Numbered from the stretch's first letter, positions 18,801-26,474 are shown. The stretch is 64,000 bases of DNA from Vibrio fluvialis (GCF_900460245.1 NZ_UHIP01000001.1:2232001-2296000), one strand, 5' to 3'. Program-made: numbers and translations. The notes: generated from the sequence alone by a model not told the origin.

Positions 18801-19184
18801 AGTACCAAACTCATCCAACATCAATTTGGCAAAGCAAGACGCCCCTTCATTGTCTCTTCTTTGCTCTATCTCTTCAGAGAAGCAATCCTCCTGGCAGTTG
18901 GAAGAAAAATACTCTGCAACTTTTTTATCTATCGCCGATTTATCGAACAAACCTAGATATAGGGTATAAACACACTTTTTCCCTGGAGTAAGGCCGATCT
19001 TGTCACGAGCCGCGGGATTTAACCACGGAAGTAGGTAATTACCGTGCGACTGCAATTCGTGACCAGCCACGTTTACTGGAGCAATTTTACTGTCGTCTTT
19101 GTCTGGTACCGAGTAGGCTTGAAAAAACTCCACTAAATGCCAGGACTTCAATATATTAACTAAGCTTTCTTTTCTATTCTCCAC
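15825..19184 (-). CDS. Large SF1 helicase (COG1112/UPF1-like), probable defence gene
   Basis: A 1119-residue superfamily 1 helicase. Walker A GPPGTGKTT is near 359, Walker B MIDEAGQ near 807, followed by VVGDPLQIEPVF (motif III), GTVHTFQGKENDTVI and LNVAVTRAKKHLYVIGD near 1035-1085. Between Walker A and B lie about 440 residues rich in heptad-like helices, a long coiled-coil insertion. The N-terminal 300 residues have an acidic patch (SEEAEDDNEDDPSDNES) and no motif I know. No nuclease motif is visible. Start is GTG with a poor ribosome site. The COG1112 class is common in phage-defence genes; it may be a stand-alone system or one whose partner is missing. Confidence 0.8.
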   Translation of the reverse strand: MENRKESLVNILKSWHLVEFFQAYSVPDKDDSKIAPVNVAGHELQSHGNYLLPWLNPAARDKIGLTPGKKCVYTLYLGLFDKSAIDKKVAEYFSSNCQEDCFSEEIEQRRDNEGASCFAKLMLDEFGTPRLDTFSVSTLPWALAELLAGRATTISQERFDSRCDDLNEFMERWKITLPSHPHSDGRYTLCVKSLMNLIEGLYQWAGISNQELLLSEHSTVYPFQMAFFEYEAKSDNLLEDKSKSEEAEDDNEDDPSDNESQLPILNSFYIRDIERAISAISTGRASKPLQTYLGQSSHKHIDLYTNDSIPLIHKHLNPKETPEGRWLTEPAHNMSLMQQFAINTVFKELKTGGVISVNGPPGTGKTTLLRDIIAQNIVERAKVLASFSKASDGLNPEGFLVQELTDFEMVVASSNNAAVENISKELPQAKSIADRYANTSFFRSVANQISADEKKGRLQPLNDKMQSWGNISAAMGAYKKRQRFLDRFFFKSHYEKHKEPAVREPSLDFLNFWQYRSTYTGPSFNTAKKAFNEKLSRFHELNDKLAYFDSLQNAFDEHQFDVYLHRMNLALNELENYAHSLSVELDALNSTRNAEVKREEEVSISLELLKVNSPGWFSRFFNTKKNKQYKASLSQKLSEFKSVKKAIRLIVGDVEAKKIEIKGCAKKISQQRADIASKDLEKRTLLDELGAYRTEFKGYHLPEITDDIEDHDRQRHACWQHATINELRSDIYAAALELHEAWLIEASKQSAFLSKIRKINDVVLGKSSENALAIWQILFMFVPVVSTTFASLGNMFSKLPPESLGWLMIDEAGQAIPQAAVGGLLRAKRAVVVGDPLQIEPVFTSPPELIDYLMQSKLQEESEKWDPCKWSVQTLADRVNPYGCMIDMDGENQWIGIPLWVHRRCIEPMFSISNEIAYNNRMIHGSDNNKDVEPRTHKALGHNRWNDSQGDCVLKQYKRELGEDVKALLLELAAHNGDLNSIYLITPFKAVKKELKEDLRRSKSELLSNSNWKGKDFNNFLKHNVGTVHTFQGKENDTVILVLGCDTRNSGGASWASSKPNLLNVAVTRAKKHLYVIGDIQVWSDKRYFDKTYSKLNHFSLKDYSQSDSTTKHKDSLPV

Positions 19185-19316
19185 TAACCAAAACCTACAA
19201 TACCATCAAACATCATTAACGTACGATGATATACAGCCTGATTGCATAAGGCGATAAAGAATGCCAGAAGAATGATAGAGTGTGACGGCTCCCTCTGAAA
19301 ACAAAGCGGCACTGAA

Positions 19317-19493
19317 TCACCTCAATGCTAAACACTCCGTCATCCACTCATCCACTTCACTTTCCACCCAAGCCACCGCTCGCTCACCCAAACTCACTGA
19401 TTCTGGGAACTCCCCGTCATTCATCTTGCGGTAAATCGCTGAACGGCTTAGTGCTGTCTTTTCCATTACTTCTTTTAGCTTTAAAAATCTCAT
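19317..19493 (-). CDS. alpA: AlpA-family regulator / excisionase
   Basis: A 58-residue AlpA protein. Seen: RFLKLKEVMEKTALSRSAIY as the helix-turn-helix and FPESVSLGERAVAWVESEVDEW as the wing and last helix. AlpA proteins act at integrase promoters or as excisionases in P4/CP4-57 elements, so it is the likely control factor of the int gene at 2114. The ATG at 19493 follows AGGAGA with seven bases spacing; an in-frame upstream ATG at 19523 is less likely. It is divergent from the radC gene. Confidence 0.9.
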   Translation of the reverse strand: MRFLKLKEVMEKTALSRSAIYRKMNDGEFPESVSLGERAVAWVESEVDEWMTECLALR

Positions 19494-19560
19494 GGGACGT
19501 TCTCCTATGTCTGTGGTCCTCATGGGATAAAGCGCTGGCGTAAAAAAAGACGGTGATGTG

Positions 19561-19586
19561 TTAAGCCTTGGCGCGACAAGGCTTAA
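19561..19586. promoter_or_regulatory. Perfect 10-bp inverted repeat between alpA and radC
   Basis: TTAAGCCTTG and CAAGGCTTAA are separated by six bases in the divergent intergenic region. No T run follows on either strand at useful distance, which argues for an operator rather than a terminator. Confidence 0.4.
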
Positions 19587-19652
19587 TCAAAAAATTATCA
19601 GGTCTATGTCATTAACGTGTATCCCGTTAATGAACCTCACTCGGAGCCTGAT

Positions 19653-20114
19653 ATGACCGACTACACAAAAGAGCAGCGCTATCAAGAAAACCAGATCCTT
19701 GAACATGCCGCTGAGATACTTGCTCACCGTTACGTGCGCGGTGATGCGCTCACCAATCCTGATGCCACTATGGAGTACATTCGCTGCAAACTGGGAGCCT
19801 ATGAGCATGAGGTGTTTGCCTTATTGCTATTGGATAACCAAAACCGGCTGATGGAGTTTAAAGAGCTGTTCCACGGCACCATTGATGCGGCCAGTGTCTA
19901 TCCGCGTGAAGTGGTGAAAGTGGTGCTAGAAGTGAATGCTGCGGCCGTGATATTGGCCCATAACCACCCTTCTGGAGATGCAACGCCGTCACAAGCCGAC
20001 AGACGCATTACCGAAAGGCTAAAAGACGCTTTATCGCTGGTGGATGTACGAGTGCTGGACCACATTGTGGTGGGGAAAGACAGTGTCTCTTTTGCTGAGA
20101 GGGGCTGGTTATGA
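19653..20114 (+). CDS. radC: RadC-like JAB domain protein
   Basis: A 153-residue short RadC (DUF2466) protein. The JAMM metal-binding motif is present as [16 protein letters not shown] near residues 105-121, with E71-region upstream ([10 protein letters not shown]). Short island-borne radC genes like this lack the N-terminal HhH domain of chromosomal RadC; their role is unknown, and the old DNA-repair label is not well supported. The ATG at 19653 follows GGAG; an in-frame GTG at 19617 is less likely. It overlaps the next gene by four bases. Confidence 0.9.
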   Translation: MTDYTKEQRYQENQILEHAAEILAHRYVRGDALTNPDATMEYIRCKLGAYEHEVFALLLLDNQNRLMEFKELFHGTIDAASVYPREVVKVVLEVNAAAVILAHNHPSGDATPSQADRRITERLKDALSLVDVRVLDHIVVGKDSVSFAERGWL

Positions 20115-20545
20115 TTAAGCAACGTTATGGCGACATTGAACTCGATGGAGACCTTCACCGTTCACTAGAGCAGTTGATGGCTCGCTACTGCATTTCAGAG
20201 TCTGCTGAACGCATTGTGCTGAACTGTCGCCAAAAAAGTTATTACTTACATCGACAAGGACTGCACCCGATTGAAGTACAGTTTAAACGTGAGTCACCAT
20301 CCAGTGATTGGCAGGTAGTGTGCTTTGCCAGCTTTTCCTATCCCAATGAAAGCAGTATCGCGGTTGAACCTGAGCTCTATTTCCATCTCGCCAATCGCTG
20401 GTGTTATCAGCCCGATTCGGGGGCCGCTGACTTATCTCACCCTGAGGTACTTGAACTGCTCATGGTGTGGATGAAAGCCTTTGCTCGCCACCTTTCACGC
20501 AACGTGTTTGATGAGGTGCAGCTAACCATGGTTCGTGAGTTTTAG
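20111..20545 (+). CDS. DUF2787 family protein (first copy)
   Basis: A 144-residue protein of the DUF2787 type found in vibrio genomic islands next to radC. Shared family pattern: [20 protein letters not shown] in the middle and a C-terminal YNVFDEV-like end ([11 protein letters not shown]). Function unknown. Translationally coupled to radC by an ATGA overlap. Confidence 0.75.
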   Translation: MIKQRYGDIELDGDLHRSLEQLMARYCISESAERIVLNCRQKSYYLHRQGLHPIEVQFKRESPSSDWQVVCFASFSYPNESSIAVEPELYFHLANRWCYQPDSGAADLSHPEVLELLMVWMKAFARHLSRNVFDEVQLTMVREF

Positions 20546-20613
20546 CGCCGCGCCTATTCCTCTTTATTTCCTTTTTCTTTTTCGACTTCATCCTGACCTA
20601 AGGAGGTCTTGCT

Positions 20614-21063
20614 ATGTCTTCATTAACCTTTACATCTTCCCTCTTACCGATTTCAGACAAACTGCATGCCCTACTGAGTGAACAACTCACTAAGCAGTTA
20701 GTCAGTGACAGCAGTGGCACACTCGCCGCCAGTCGCTATCTGGTGTTCAACTTTCGCGATAAAAGCTACAGCGCGGATGAAGGTGGTTTTCATCCGGTTG
20801 AGATGGGTATTTGTCACACCACCAGCGGCGATTGGAGCATCGAGTACATCACCGATTTTGCCTACATCGGAAATTACTACCCCGAACTTGAACGAAGCTT
20901 AGATTTTGATTTTCGTGTCGGCGAATTCTTTGTCGCTCATCGAGGTTGGTTACCCATGAAAGGCCGCCCTGATGCAAAAGAGCTGTACCAGTTATGGGAA
21001 AGTAACTTTCTGGCTTACGTCGATATGGACGCCTTTGATGAGATAAACATCACCGCTCAATAA
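20614..21063 (+). CDS. DUF2787 family protein (second copy)
   Basis: A 149-residue paralogue of the preceding gene: NFRDKSYSADEGGFHPVEMG aligns with the first copy, and the C-terminus MDAFDEINIT matches [11 protein letters not shown]. It starts after AAGGAGG. Two diverged copies in tandem recall the radC region of V. cholerae island VSP-II, where similar genes are found. Function unknown. Confidence 0.78.
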   Translation: MSSLTFTSSLLPISDKLHALLSEQLTKQLVSDSSGTLAASRYLVFNFRDKSYSADEGGFHPVEMGICHTTSGDWSIEYITDFAYIGNYYPELERSLDFDFRVGEFFVAHRGWLPMKGRPDAKELYQLWESNFLAYVDMDAFDEINITAQ

Positions 21064-21077
21064 TCAAAAGGGACCCC

Positions 21078-21326
21078 ATGGACAAACATCCCCCATCACT
21101 ACGCCGAACCCTGTCTGTGCTCTTACTGCAAGTCATCACAAAAGGCGGTCATTATCTTCACGCTCAATACCAAAAGGCTCGCGACGAGGTGAAAGAACAC
21201 AGTGACCATGACTTGCTTGAGCTCGTCCGGTCTTGCTCATCGACTCAGGCTCTGCGATGGGCCGCCGTGCGCGAACTGCTCAGCCGCGGTTATCTATTGA
21301 AAGAAATCCGCCAAGCAATGCAGTAA
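21078..21326 (+). CDS. Small unknown island protein
   Basis: An 82-residue protein that I do not recognise. It follows the DUF2787 pair by 14 bp, with AAAGGGACC as ribosome site, so it is probably the last gene of the radC operon. It is predicted mostly helical (VKEHSDHDLLELVRSC, ALRWAAVRELLSRGYLL). No catalytic or membrane motif seen. Confidence 0.65.
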   Translation: MDKHPPSLRRTLSVLLLQVITKGGHYLHAQYQKARDEVKEHSDHDLLELVRSCSSTQALRWAAVRELLSRGYLLKEIRQAMQ

Positions 21327-21373
21327 TGCGTCGCAAAATGCCAACTCAATCACAGATATGCAACCTCTCCACC

Positions 21374-21398
21374 GAGCGAGACAAGATATGTCTCGCTC
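21374..21398. promoter_or_regulatory. Palindromic operator 1, upstream of the WYL regulator
   Basis: A perfect 10-bp inverted repeat: GAGCGAGACA and TGTCTCGCTC separated by AGATA. Five bases further is TACCCT (21404-21409) in the position of a -10 box. The same palindrome with the same spacing to a -10-like hexamer recurs at 23855-23879 and 25563-25587. Likely binding site of the WYL protein encoded next. Confidence 0.7.
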
Positions 21399-21536
21399 AT
21401 CCATACCCTAGCCTCATTGCAATAAGGACCCGTTAAGACTGTGTGGCCACCAGTCTTCGTTTAACCCCTATCCGTGACATTCACTGAAGCACAGCGCTCA
21501 GTGCGTGTGGCTGGGTAGACGAAAGTTGGTGATGCC

Positions 21537-22241
21537 ATGCAACCCTCAGACTACACACTCTCAACCGATGAGCACTTTAAGCTCATCTTTGAAATCTATT
21601 CACACATTCCGCGATTGCGAGAAATCTCGGCTGAAGAGCTGCGAGTTCGCCTATCCGAGCTGGGCGTCTATCGTACTAAGCGCACCATTCAGCGCTATCT
21701 CAACGTCATCATGTACTACCCCGACTATTTCCAAGTCGAACGGTTTGAACGTGCACGTAACAGCTACACCTACAAGCGTAAATACCACAACAAAGTCTCG
21801 TCCGCTTCATGGGAAACCATGCTGCTCGGACTGTGCTTTTCATCGGTGAAAGGCCTGCTGCCGGCTCACTTTGAGCAAGGCATTTGCGAGGCCTTTATGC
21901 CACTGCAAATTGGCGATGTGATGGAGCCTGCCAAAATTGAGGTGCGTCTTGCGCTGCCTAAGCAAGACGACTACGACTTTGATGTATTCGAACGGCTCAG
22001 CCAAGCCATTAATGCTAAGCGTCAGGTTCGCTTAACACTCATTGATGACACCCAGACAGACTACTTCACCCCACTCGGCCTGATTTGGGAAAAAGGCATG
22101 CTCTACCTTGTGTACGAACACAAACACGAGCGTGATGTGCTCGCCTTCTCCGACATTATTCAGGCGGACATATCCACCTTCACTTTTGAGTACCCGAGTG
22201 ACTTTTCACTCTCCGATACGGTTATTCCCACTCAGCGATAA
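21537..22241 (+). CDS. WYL-domain transcriptional regulator
   Basis: A 234-residue regulator with an N-terminal winged helix (about 10-75; EISAEELRVRLSELGVYRTKRTIQRYL) and a WYL-type domain (about 140-215; KRQVRLTLIDD and FTPLGLIWEKGMLYLVYEH). WYL regulators of this kind control phage-defence operons (for example BrxR/CapW class) by binding inverted repeats, possibly with a nucleotide ligand. A perfect palindrome sits 138 bp before its start, and copies stand before the GTPase and the 111-residue genes, so autoregulation plus control of these neighbours is inferred. The lipoprotein gene follows 44 bp downstream. Confidence 0.85.
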   Translation: MQPSDYTLSTDEHFKLIFEIYSHIPRLREISAEELRVRLSELGVYRTKRTIQRYLNVIMYYPDYFQVERFERARNSYTYKRKYHNKVSSASWETMLLGLCFSSVKGLLPAHFEQGICEAFMPLQIGDVMEPAKIEVRLALPKQDDYDFDVFERLSQAINAKRQVRLTLIDDTQTDYFTPLGLIWEKGMLYLVYEHKHERDVLAFSDIIQADISTFTFEYPSDFSLSDTVIPTQR

Positions 22242-22285
22242 GTTCGCTGAGTTACTCCTATTTTTCATCATTCAAGGACACCATT

Positions 22286-23764
22286 ATGCAATCATTCAAA
22301 TTGAATACGGTGCTACTAGCATTGGTCACTGCCAGCTTAACCGCATGCGGAGACGGCAGTAGCGACAGCAATAATGCAGCAGGCAGTCAAGCCGACCTCA
22401 CGGGCGTAGCTATTGATGGCTATGTCGAAGGGGCCACCGCCTTTGTCGACTACAATCTTAATGGTCAGTTAGACGACAACGAACCTTCGGCACTGACCGA
22501 CCAAAATGGTCAGTTTGAATTTTCAGGCATAGACGGTGTTTGCGCCGATTACGCGCCAATTGTTATTAATGTTCCTGTTGGTGCTTACGATTCCGACTAT
22601 GGTGTGGTCAGTGAAGCCTATCAGCTCACTTTTCCACCTAAGTTTTCTTCAAACTACAGCAATGACATTTTGAACACGACGCCATTCACCACCGTGATTT
22701 GGAATGCGATAAAAACTGAGCTGAGTGAACTTGGGGCAGACGGCTGCCAAGCACTGGCCGCCAATTCATCTTTGCAAGGAAAAATCAAGCAACGCGTTGC
22801 CGAGCAGGAGTACCGTTTAGCAAACCGCTATAACATTGCCGTCAGTGACTTATATGGTGACTTCATTAAGCAAGGCAATACCGCTCAACATCAATTGGCT
22901 CAGTCGCTTACCATAGGTCTGGCCAAAGCGTATGAAGAAACGCGCGCCTTTGAAGCCCTTTACCCCGATGCTCATGTTGCGTATGTGGAGTATTGGCTAG
23001 GTAATCCTGCCTCCGATGACATCAGTGTGGCGGATACTTGGTATCGCAAAGAGTATGTCGGTCACCCTGAATACGCACAAGAAACCGTGTATCAGGTCAG
23101 CAATGATTTGGACACCATTGTCACCATGACGCACTACCTAAAAACCAATACCACACTTGGTCAATACAATGACAGCGAGACATTTGTGGTGATGGATGAA
23201 GATACATTGAACAGCTACCCAAGTTCGGCTTATCACTGCACCAAGCAACTGCGAGCCAACCAAAAAGGCAATACGGTCGGTGACGTCTATTATGAATTTG
23301 CGATAAACGCGCAAGGAGGCGTCAATGATGCGGCGGAATGTGAAGCGCTCGATATCGATGCCAATCGTTCAGGCACGCCGCTCACCGCGATGACAAAAGA
23401 CCAATATGGCCGTTACACCACCTACGCTCAGTTTGATTTTGAGTCAGGAGATAATGCCAATGTCGACGGTTTGAACTACGCACTGACCAATCAACTGATT
23501 GATGCGCCGACCGCCTTTGATGGCGTCAGCACTATTAGTCCAGAGATTGATTTAACCGAAGGATATGGCGCACTCAGTTGGATACGCTCAGCTTGGGAAT
23601 ATCTCAACGATAGCAGCATGATTTACACCGAGCATCGCTCGACTGGGCTATGGATAATAACCAACACCGCAGCGAATGGCACCTATAGCGTTTCGTGTGG
23701 TATGGATAAAACCAACCTCACTGTCATGGACATGTCTAGCTGTTTAAATCTAGTCGGTCATTAA
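22286..23764 (+). CDS. Predicted lipoprotein, function unknown
   Basis: A 492-residue lipoprotein: signal peptide and lipobox LTAC with Cys21, followed by a Ser/Asn linker. Residues 40-85 read as a transthyretin/SdrD-like repeat with a calcium-loop-type segment (VDYNLNGQLDDNEPSALTD, then QNGQFEF), and the rest of the protein is beta-rich without recognised motifs. It is preceded by AAGGAC. It probably sits in the outer membrane, and is likely co-transcribed with the WYL regulator. Function not assigned. Confidence 0.8.
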   Translation: MQSFKLNTVLLALVTASLTACGDGSSDSNNAAGSQADLTGVAIDGYVEGATAFVDYNLNGQLDDNEPSALTDQNGQFEFSGIDGVCADYAPIVINVPVGAYDSDYGVVSEAYQLTFPPKFSSNYSNDILNTTPFTTVIWNAIKTELSELGADGCQALAANSSLQGKIKQRVAEQEYRLANRYNIAVSDLYGDFIKQGNTAQHQLAQSLTIGLAKAYEETRAFEALYPDAHVAYVEYWLGNPASDDISVADTWYRKEYVGHPEYAQETVYQVSNDLDTIVTMTHYLKTNTTLGQYNDSETFVVMDEDTLNSYPSSAYHCTKQLRANQKGNTVGDVYYEFAINAQGGVNDAAECEALDIDANRSGTPLTAMTKDQYGRYTTYAQFDFESGDNANVDGLNYALTNQLIDAPTAFDGVSTISPEIDLTEGYGALSWIRSAWEYLNDSSMIYTEHRSTGLWIITNTAANGTYSVSCGMDKTNLTVMDMSSCLNLVGH

Positions 23765-23783
23765 TCACCCCTTGCCAACGACC

Positions 23784-23810
23784 AAGGTGGGACATCTCCC
23801 ACCTTTTTTT
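23784..23810 (+). terminator. Strong rho-independent terminator
   Basis: GGTGGGA and TCCCACC form a 7-bp stem with a CATC loop and a run of seven T. It ends the WYL-lipoprotein transcript. Confidence 0.9.
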
Positions 23811-23854
23811 GTGACTGTTTTCACAACTCCTATTCGACATTCACCTCCGCTAAC

Positions 23855-23879
23855 AAGCAAGACACGATATGTCGCGCTC
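23855..23879. promoter_or_regulatory. Palindromic operator 2, upstream of the GTPase gene
   Basis: AAGCAAGACA and TGTCGCGCTC separated by CGATA, an imperfect copy of the 21374 palindrome; TATGCT lies five bases further at 23885-23890, and the ORF starts 49 bp after the palindrome. Conserved extension CTCATCC-GTA matches the first copy. Confidence 0.65.
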
Positions 23880-23928
23880 ATCCGTATGCTGGTGGCTCAC
23901 ACGATAGCCAATACCACGGAGCCTCCCT

Positions 23929-25350
23929 ATGCCGCAATCCCTCAGTGAAGTCGACGTACTCCAACGCGCTCTGGCTTACAATCCTGAAGAAGTGCTTCCG
24001 ATTCTGGAGTACCTCAAACTCAGCGAGAGCGAATGTCAGTTTAAACCCAACACTTTACGACAAGATGCACAGCGTATTGCTTGGCACCTACGTAAAGCGG
24101 GCAGCAACACCCTTGCTACCACGACAAGAATGGCAAAGAACAAGCTCAAAGAAGCCTTAGGAAAAGACACGGACACCGATGTCGCCACTTATCGAGAAGT
24201 GGTGCTAGATGTGGCTAAAAAAGTCAAAGCAGAAGCCACGCCTAATTACTCATCGTTTATCAGTCAATCAGCCGACTCTATTGTCGATGCCATAGGGGGC
24301 ATCACTTCCAACACAGGCGCTTTTGTTTCTGGAGCTGTTGATCTCATTCAAGGCGCAAACTACGAGCAATACTCCACGGAAGAGCTCGAAAAGCGCATCG
24401 TTGAAAAACTGTTTGTCGATGCTTATGAGCAGATGAGCCAAAGTGAAAGGGATGCACTCTTTCGCAGCCTAGGTATCGACTATCAAGAAATCCCTGTTGG
24501 TGTATCCAGCATGCTACTCATTCAACTGCTTTTAAAAAAATACGGGGGATTTGCCGTCTATAAATATTCCATCATCGTCGCACATTGGATCAGCAAAGCC
24601 ATTATTGGTAAAGGGCTTCCTTTTGCTGCAAGTCCGATGATAGCCAGAGCCGTGTCATCGTTCTTAGGTCCCGTTGGATGGGCGGCAAGTGGGCTCTGGG
24701 CAGCCACGGCTCTCGCAGGTCCGGCCTACCGCAAAACGATTCCTGCTGTTGTCCACATAGCCGCGTTAAGACAACTTGTCCTGAACAGAATTAATATTGG
24801 CGTGGTCGGTGATGGTTCGGTAGGGAAAGATGCCTTCTTCAATGCCGTATTTGGGTTAGATACACAAAATGTTGATCCGATTGCTGGCGCGACCAGTGAA
24901 GCCGAGCTCTATCCACTTGATGAAGATTACGCGATTAACTTAATCAACTTTCCGGGCTTTAATGACATTAGTCCATCGGTCAATAGCCTGACTCACGAAC
25001 ATTTACATAATGTCGATATCTTTGTCATGGTCATAGACCTTGCCAGAGGCGTTTCTGATATTGATGTACAAATCTTAAATAAGCTTAACCGCTTGAACAA
25101 ACCAATTGTTATTTGTCTAAACAAGGTCGATATGGTGCGCCCACGAGATTTGGAAAAGTTGCGCGAAACGGCCAAGCAAAGACTAACAGGCGCAACACTG
25201 ATAGAAACCGCGTTTGATCCCGATGACCGTATACACTCGGATGGCCCTGTTGGCACTCTGGATATCTTTAACTGGCTTAAAGCACAGCTCGAAACCCAAG
25301 GTAAAGATACCCAAAACTTCGCCACCTTTAGCCCCGAGCACAGAGAGTAA
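23929..25350 (+). CDS. YaaW-like domain fused to a degenerate GTPase domain
   Basis: A 473-residue protein with two parts. Residues about 1-285 resemble E. coli YaaW: TYREVVLDVAKKVK, EKRIVEKLFVDAYEQMS and the Gly/Ala-rich hydrophobic stretch near 225-270 ending AGPAYRKTIPAVVHIAALR. Residues 290-470 are a Ras-like GTPase: G1 GDGSVGKD at 296, G3 NFPG and G4 NKVD. The G1 Ser/Thr that binds magnesium is Asp, and the G3 Asp is Asn; G4 is normal. So GTP may bind but hydrolysis or magnesium use may be altered. The hydrophobic stretches suggest membrane contact. GGAG precedes the ATG. Function unknown. Confidence 0.85.
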   Translation: MPQSLSEVDVLQRALAYNPEEVLPILEYLKLSESECQFKPNTLRQDAQRIAWHLRKAGSNTLATTTRMAKNKLKEALGKDTDTDVATYREVVLDVAKKVKAEATPNYSSFISQSADSIVDAIGGITSNTGAFVSGAVDLIQGANYEQYSTEELEKRIVEKLFVDAYEQMSQSERDALFRSLGIDYQEIPVGVSSMLLIQLLLKKYGGFAVYKYSIIVAHWISKAIIGKGLPFAASPMIARAVSSFLGPVGWAASGLWAATALAGPAYRKTIPAVVHIAALRQLVLNRINIGVVGDGSVGKDAFFNAVFGLDTQNVDPIAGATSEAELYPLDEDYAINLINFPGFNDISPSVNSLTHEHLHNVDIFVMVIDLARGVSDIDVQILNKLNRLNKPIVICLNKVDMVRPRDLEKLRETAKQRLTGATLIETAFDPDDRIHSDGPVGTLDIFNWLKAQLETQGKDTQNFATFSPEHRE

Positions 25351-25369
25351 CTCCAATACAGTCAACAGA

Positions 25370-25391
25370 TGGGGGAGCCAATCCCCCTTAT
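25370..25391 (+). terminator. Probable terminator after the GTPase gene
   Basis: GGGGGA and TCCCCC form a 6-bp stem with a GCCAA loop, followed by TTATT. The T run is interrupted but the position just after the stop codon fits. Confidence 0.55.
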
Positions 25392-25562
25392 TCAAATAAA
25401 GTGCTTAGGTCGTTCCTCGGACACAACAAAACCATTAAATAACAACAATTTATAACAACTCCAATTTACAAAAACCATTCTTATCCCTGCTGATTTAACC
25501 ATGAGAAATCGGCTCTGTGCTTTAAAAAGTGCGCCACTTCACAAAAATTTATCAACCAATTT

Positions 25563-25587
25563 CAGTGAGACAGCCTATGTCTCACTC
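25563..25587. promoter_or_regulatory. Palindromic operator 3, upstream of the 111-residue ORF
   Basis: CAGTGAGACA and TGTCTCACTC separated by GCCTA: nine of ten arm positions pair. TATTCT lies five bases further at 25593-25598. It is the third copy of the motif and stands 60 bp before the next ORF. Confidence 0.65.
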
Positions 25588-25647
25588 ATTCGTATTCTAA
25601 CGTCAACCCACTATCATGCTTTCAGACGAGAGCGCTAAGGACAAATT

Positions 25648-25983
25648 ATGAGTAAAGGCAATGTATTACACCACCTTGACGAAACCGCTCTGAAAGAGCA
25701 CATCTCTCGTCGAGAATCATTCACGCTCACCAACGTGAAGAACTTCTCTCAAACCGTGAAGAAAATTGAAGATCTTATAGAACGTCAGGGACTGAAATGT
25801 CGTGTGTATACCGCTGGACGTTCCGCGACTATGGTCGCCGCATTAGCATCAGGCCCTGCGGCGATTTTTGGACTGGCATCAGCCGCCTCAATCGCTGCAC
25901 ACAAGTTGGCAACCTTGAACCCTGACTATGAAATTGCCAAGTATCCCTTGGCTGATAAACTGGAAATTAACTATAAAAAGTAA
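25648..25983 (+). CDS. Small protein with one hydrophobic segment, WYL-regulated
   Basis: A 111-residue protein, not recognised. Residues 1-55 are helical and charged. Residues 60-88 form an Ala/Gly-rich hydrophobic stretch (MVAALASGPAAIFGLASAAS) that may insert in membrane, and the tail is NPDYEIAKYPLADKLEINY. The GTPase carries a similar Ala/Gly-rich hydrophobic stretch. It has its own copy of the palindromic operator and its own promoter, so it is predicted to be in the same regulon. Confidence 0.65.
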   Translation: MSKGNVLHHLDETALKEHISRRESFTLTNVKNFSQTVKKIEDLIERQGLKCRVYTAGRSATMVAALASGPAAIFGLASAASIAAHKLATLNPDYEIAKYPLADKLEINYKK

Positions 25984-26042
25984 CACCATCGAGAAATAGG
26001 CCACCAGCCTTATCGGTGAGCCTATCTCTTCAATTTTTAAAG

Positions 26043-26474
26043 TTAATGAGCTTCTTCTTCTAATTCCTCTTTTGCCAATCTATAGGCTAAATCTAATTCT
26101 GGAGACGAACGCAGTTTGCGAACATCAACGAACTTTTTGCTACGCTCTTCGTCCACTAGCTGCCAAAGCTGGCGGTAGGCCACAGGCTTCTTATCTGACT
26201 TGCGCCAACCTCTTCTCTTCCAATCATCCAACCATTCGTTATACCCACGTACACAGAAATCACTGCTGCTGTAGATGACATCGCCATCGATGGCGTAGCG
26301 TAAACCTTCAATGCAAGCGATAAGCTCCAACTCGGCGCTGTCGGTGGGCCTATCGATAAGCAGTCTGTGGCTGCCAGACAATGTCTGCGTATCATCGTAT
26401 ACCGCAATACCGATAGCGCCTTGGTCTTTGTAAACCGATACGCCGATGTAAATAGAACAGCGAGCTTGAGTCAT
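26043..26474 (-). CDS. RNase H-like protein with altered first catalytic position
   Basis: A 143-residue protein with an RNase HI-like fold: CSIYIGVSVYKDQGAIGIAVY for the first strands, ELELIACIEGLRYAI for the helix carrying the catalytic Glu, and VIYSSSDFCVRGYNEW for the strand carrying Asp. The first catalytic Asp, normally in the DGS box, appears as Gly-Val-Ser here, so activity is doubtful. The ATG at 26474 has AAGG eight bases upstream; an in-frame ATG at 26492 is also possible. Similar proteins accompany inovirus-like replication genes in vibrio islands. Confidence 0.7.
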   Translation of the reverse strand: MTQARCSIYIGVSVYKDQGAIGIAVYDDTQTLSGSHRLLIDRPTDSAELELIACIEGLRYAIDGDVIYSSSDFCVRGYNEWLDDWKRRGWRKSDKKPVAYRQLWQLVDEERSKKFVDVRKLRSSPELDLAYRLAKEELEEEAH

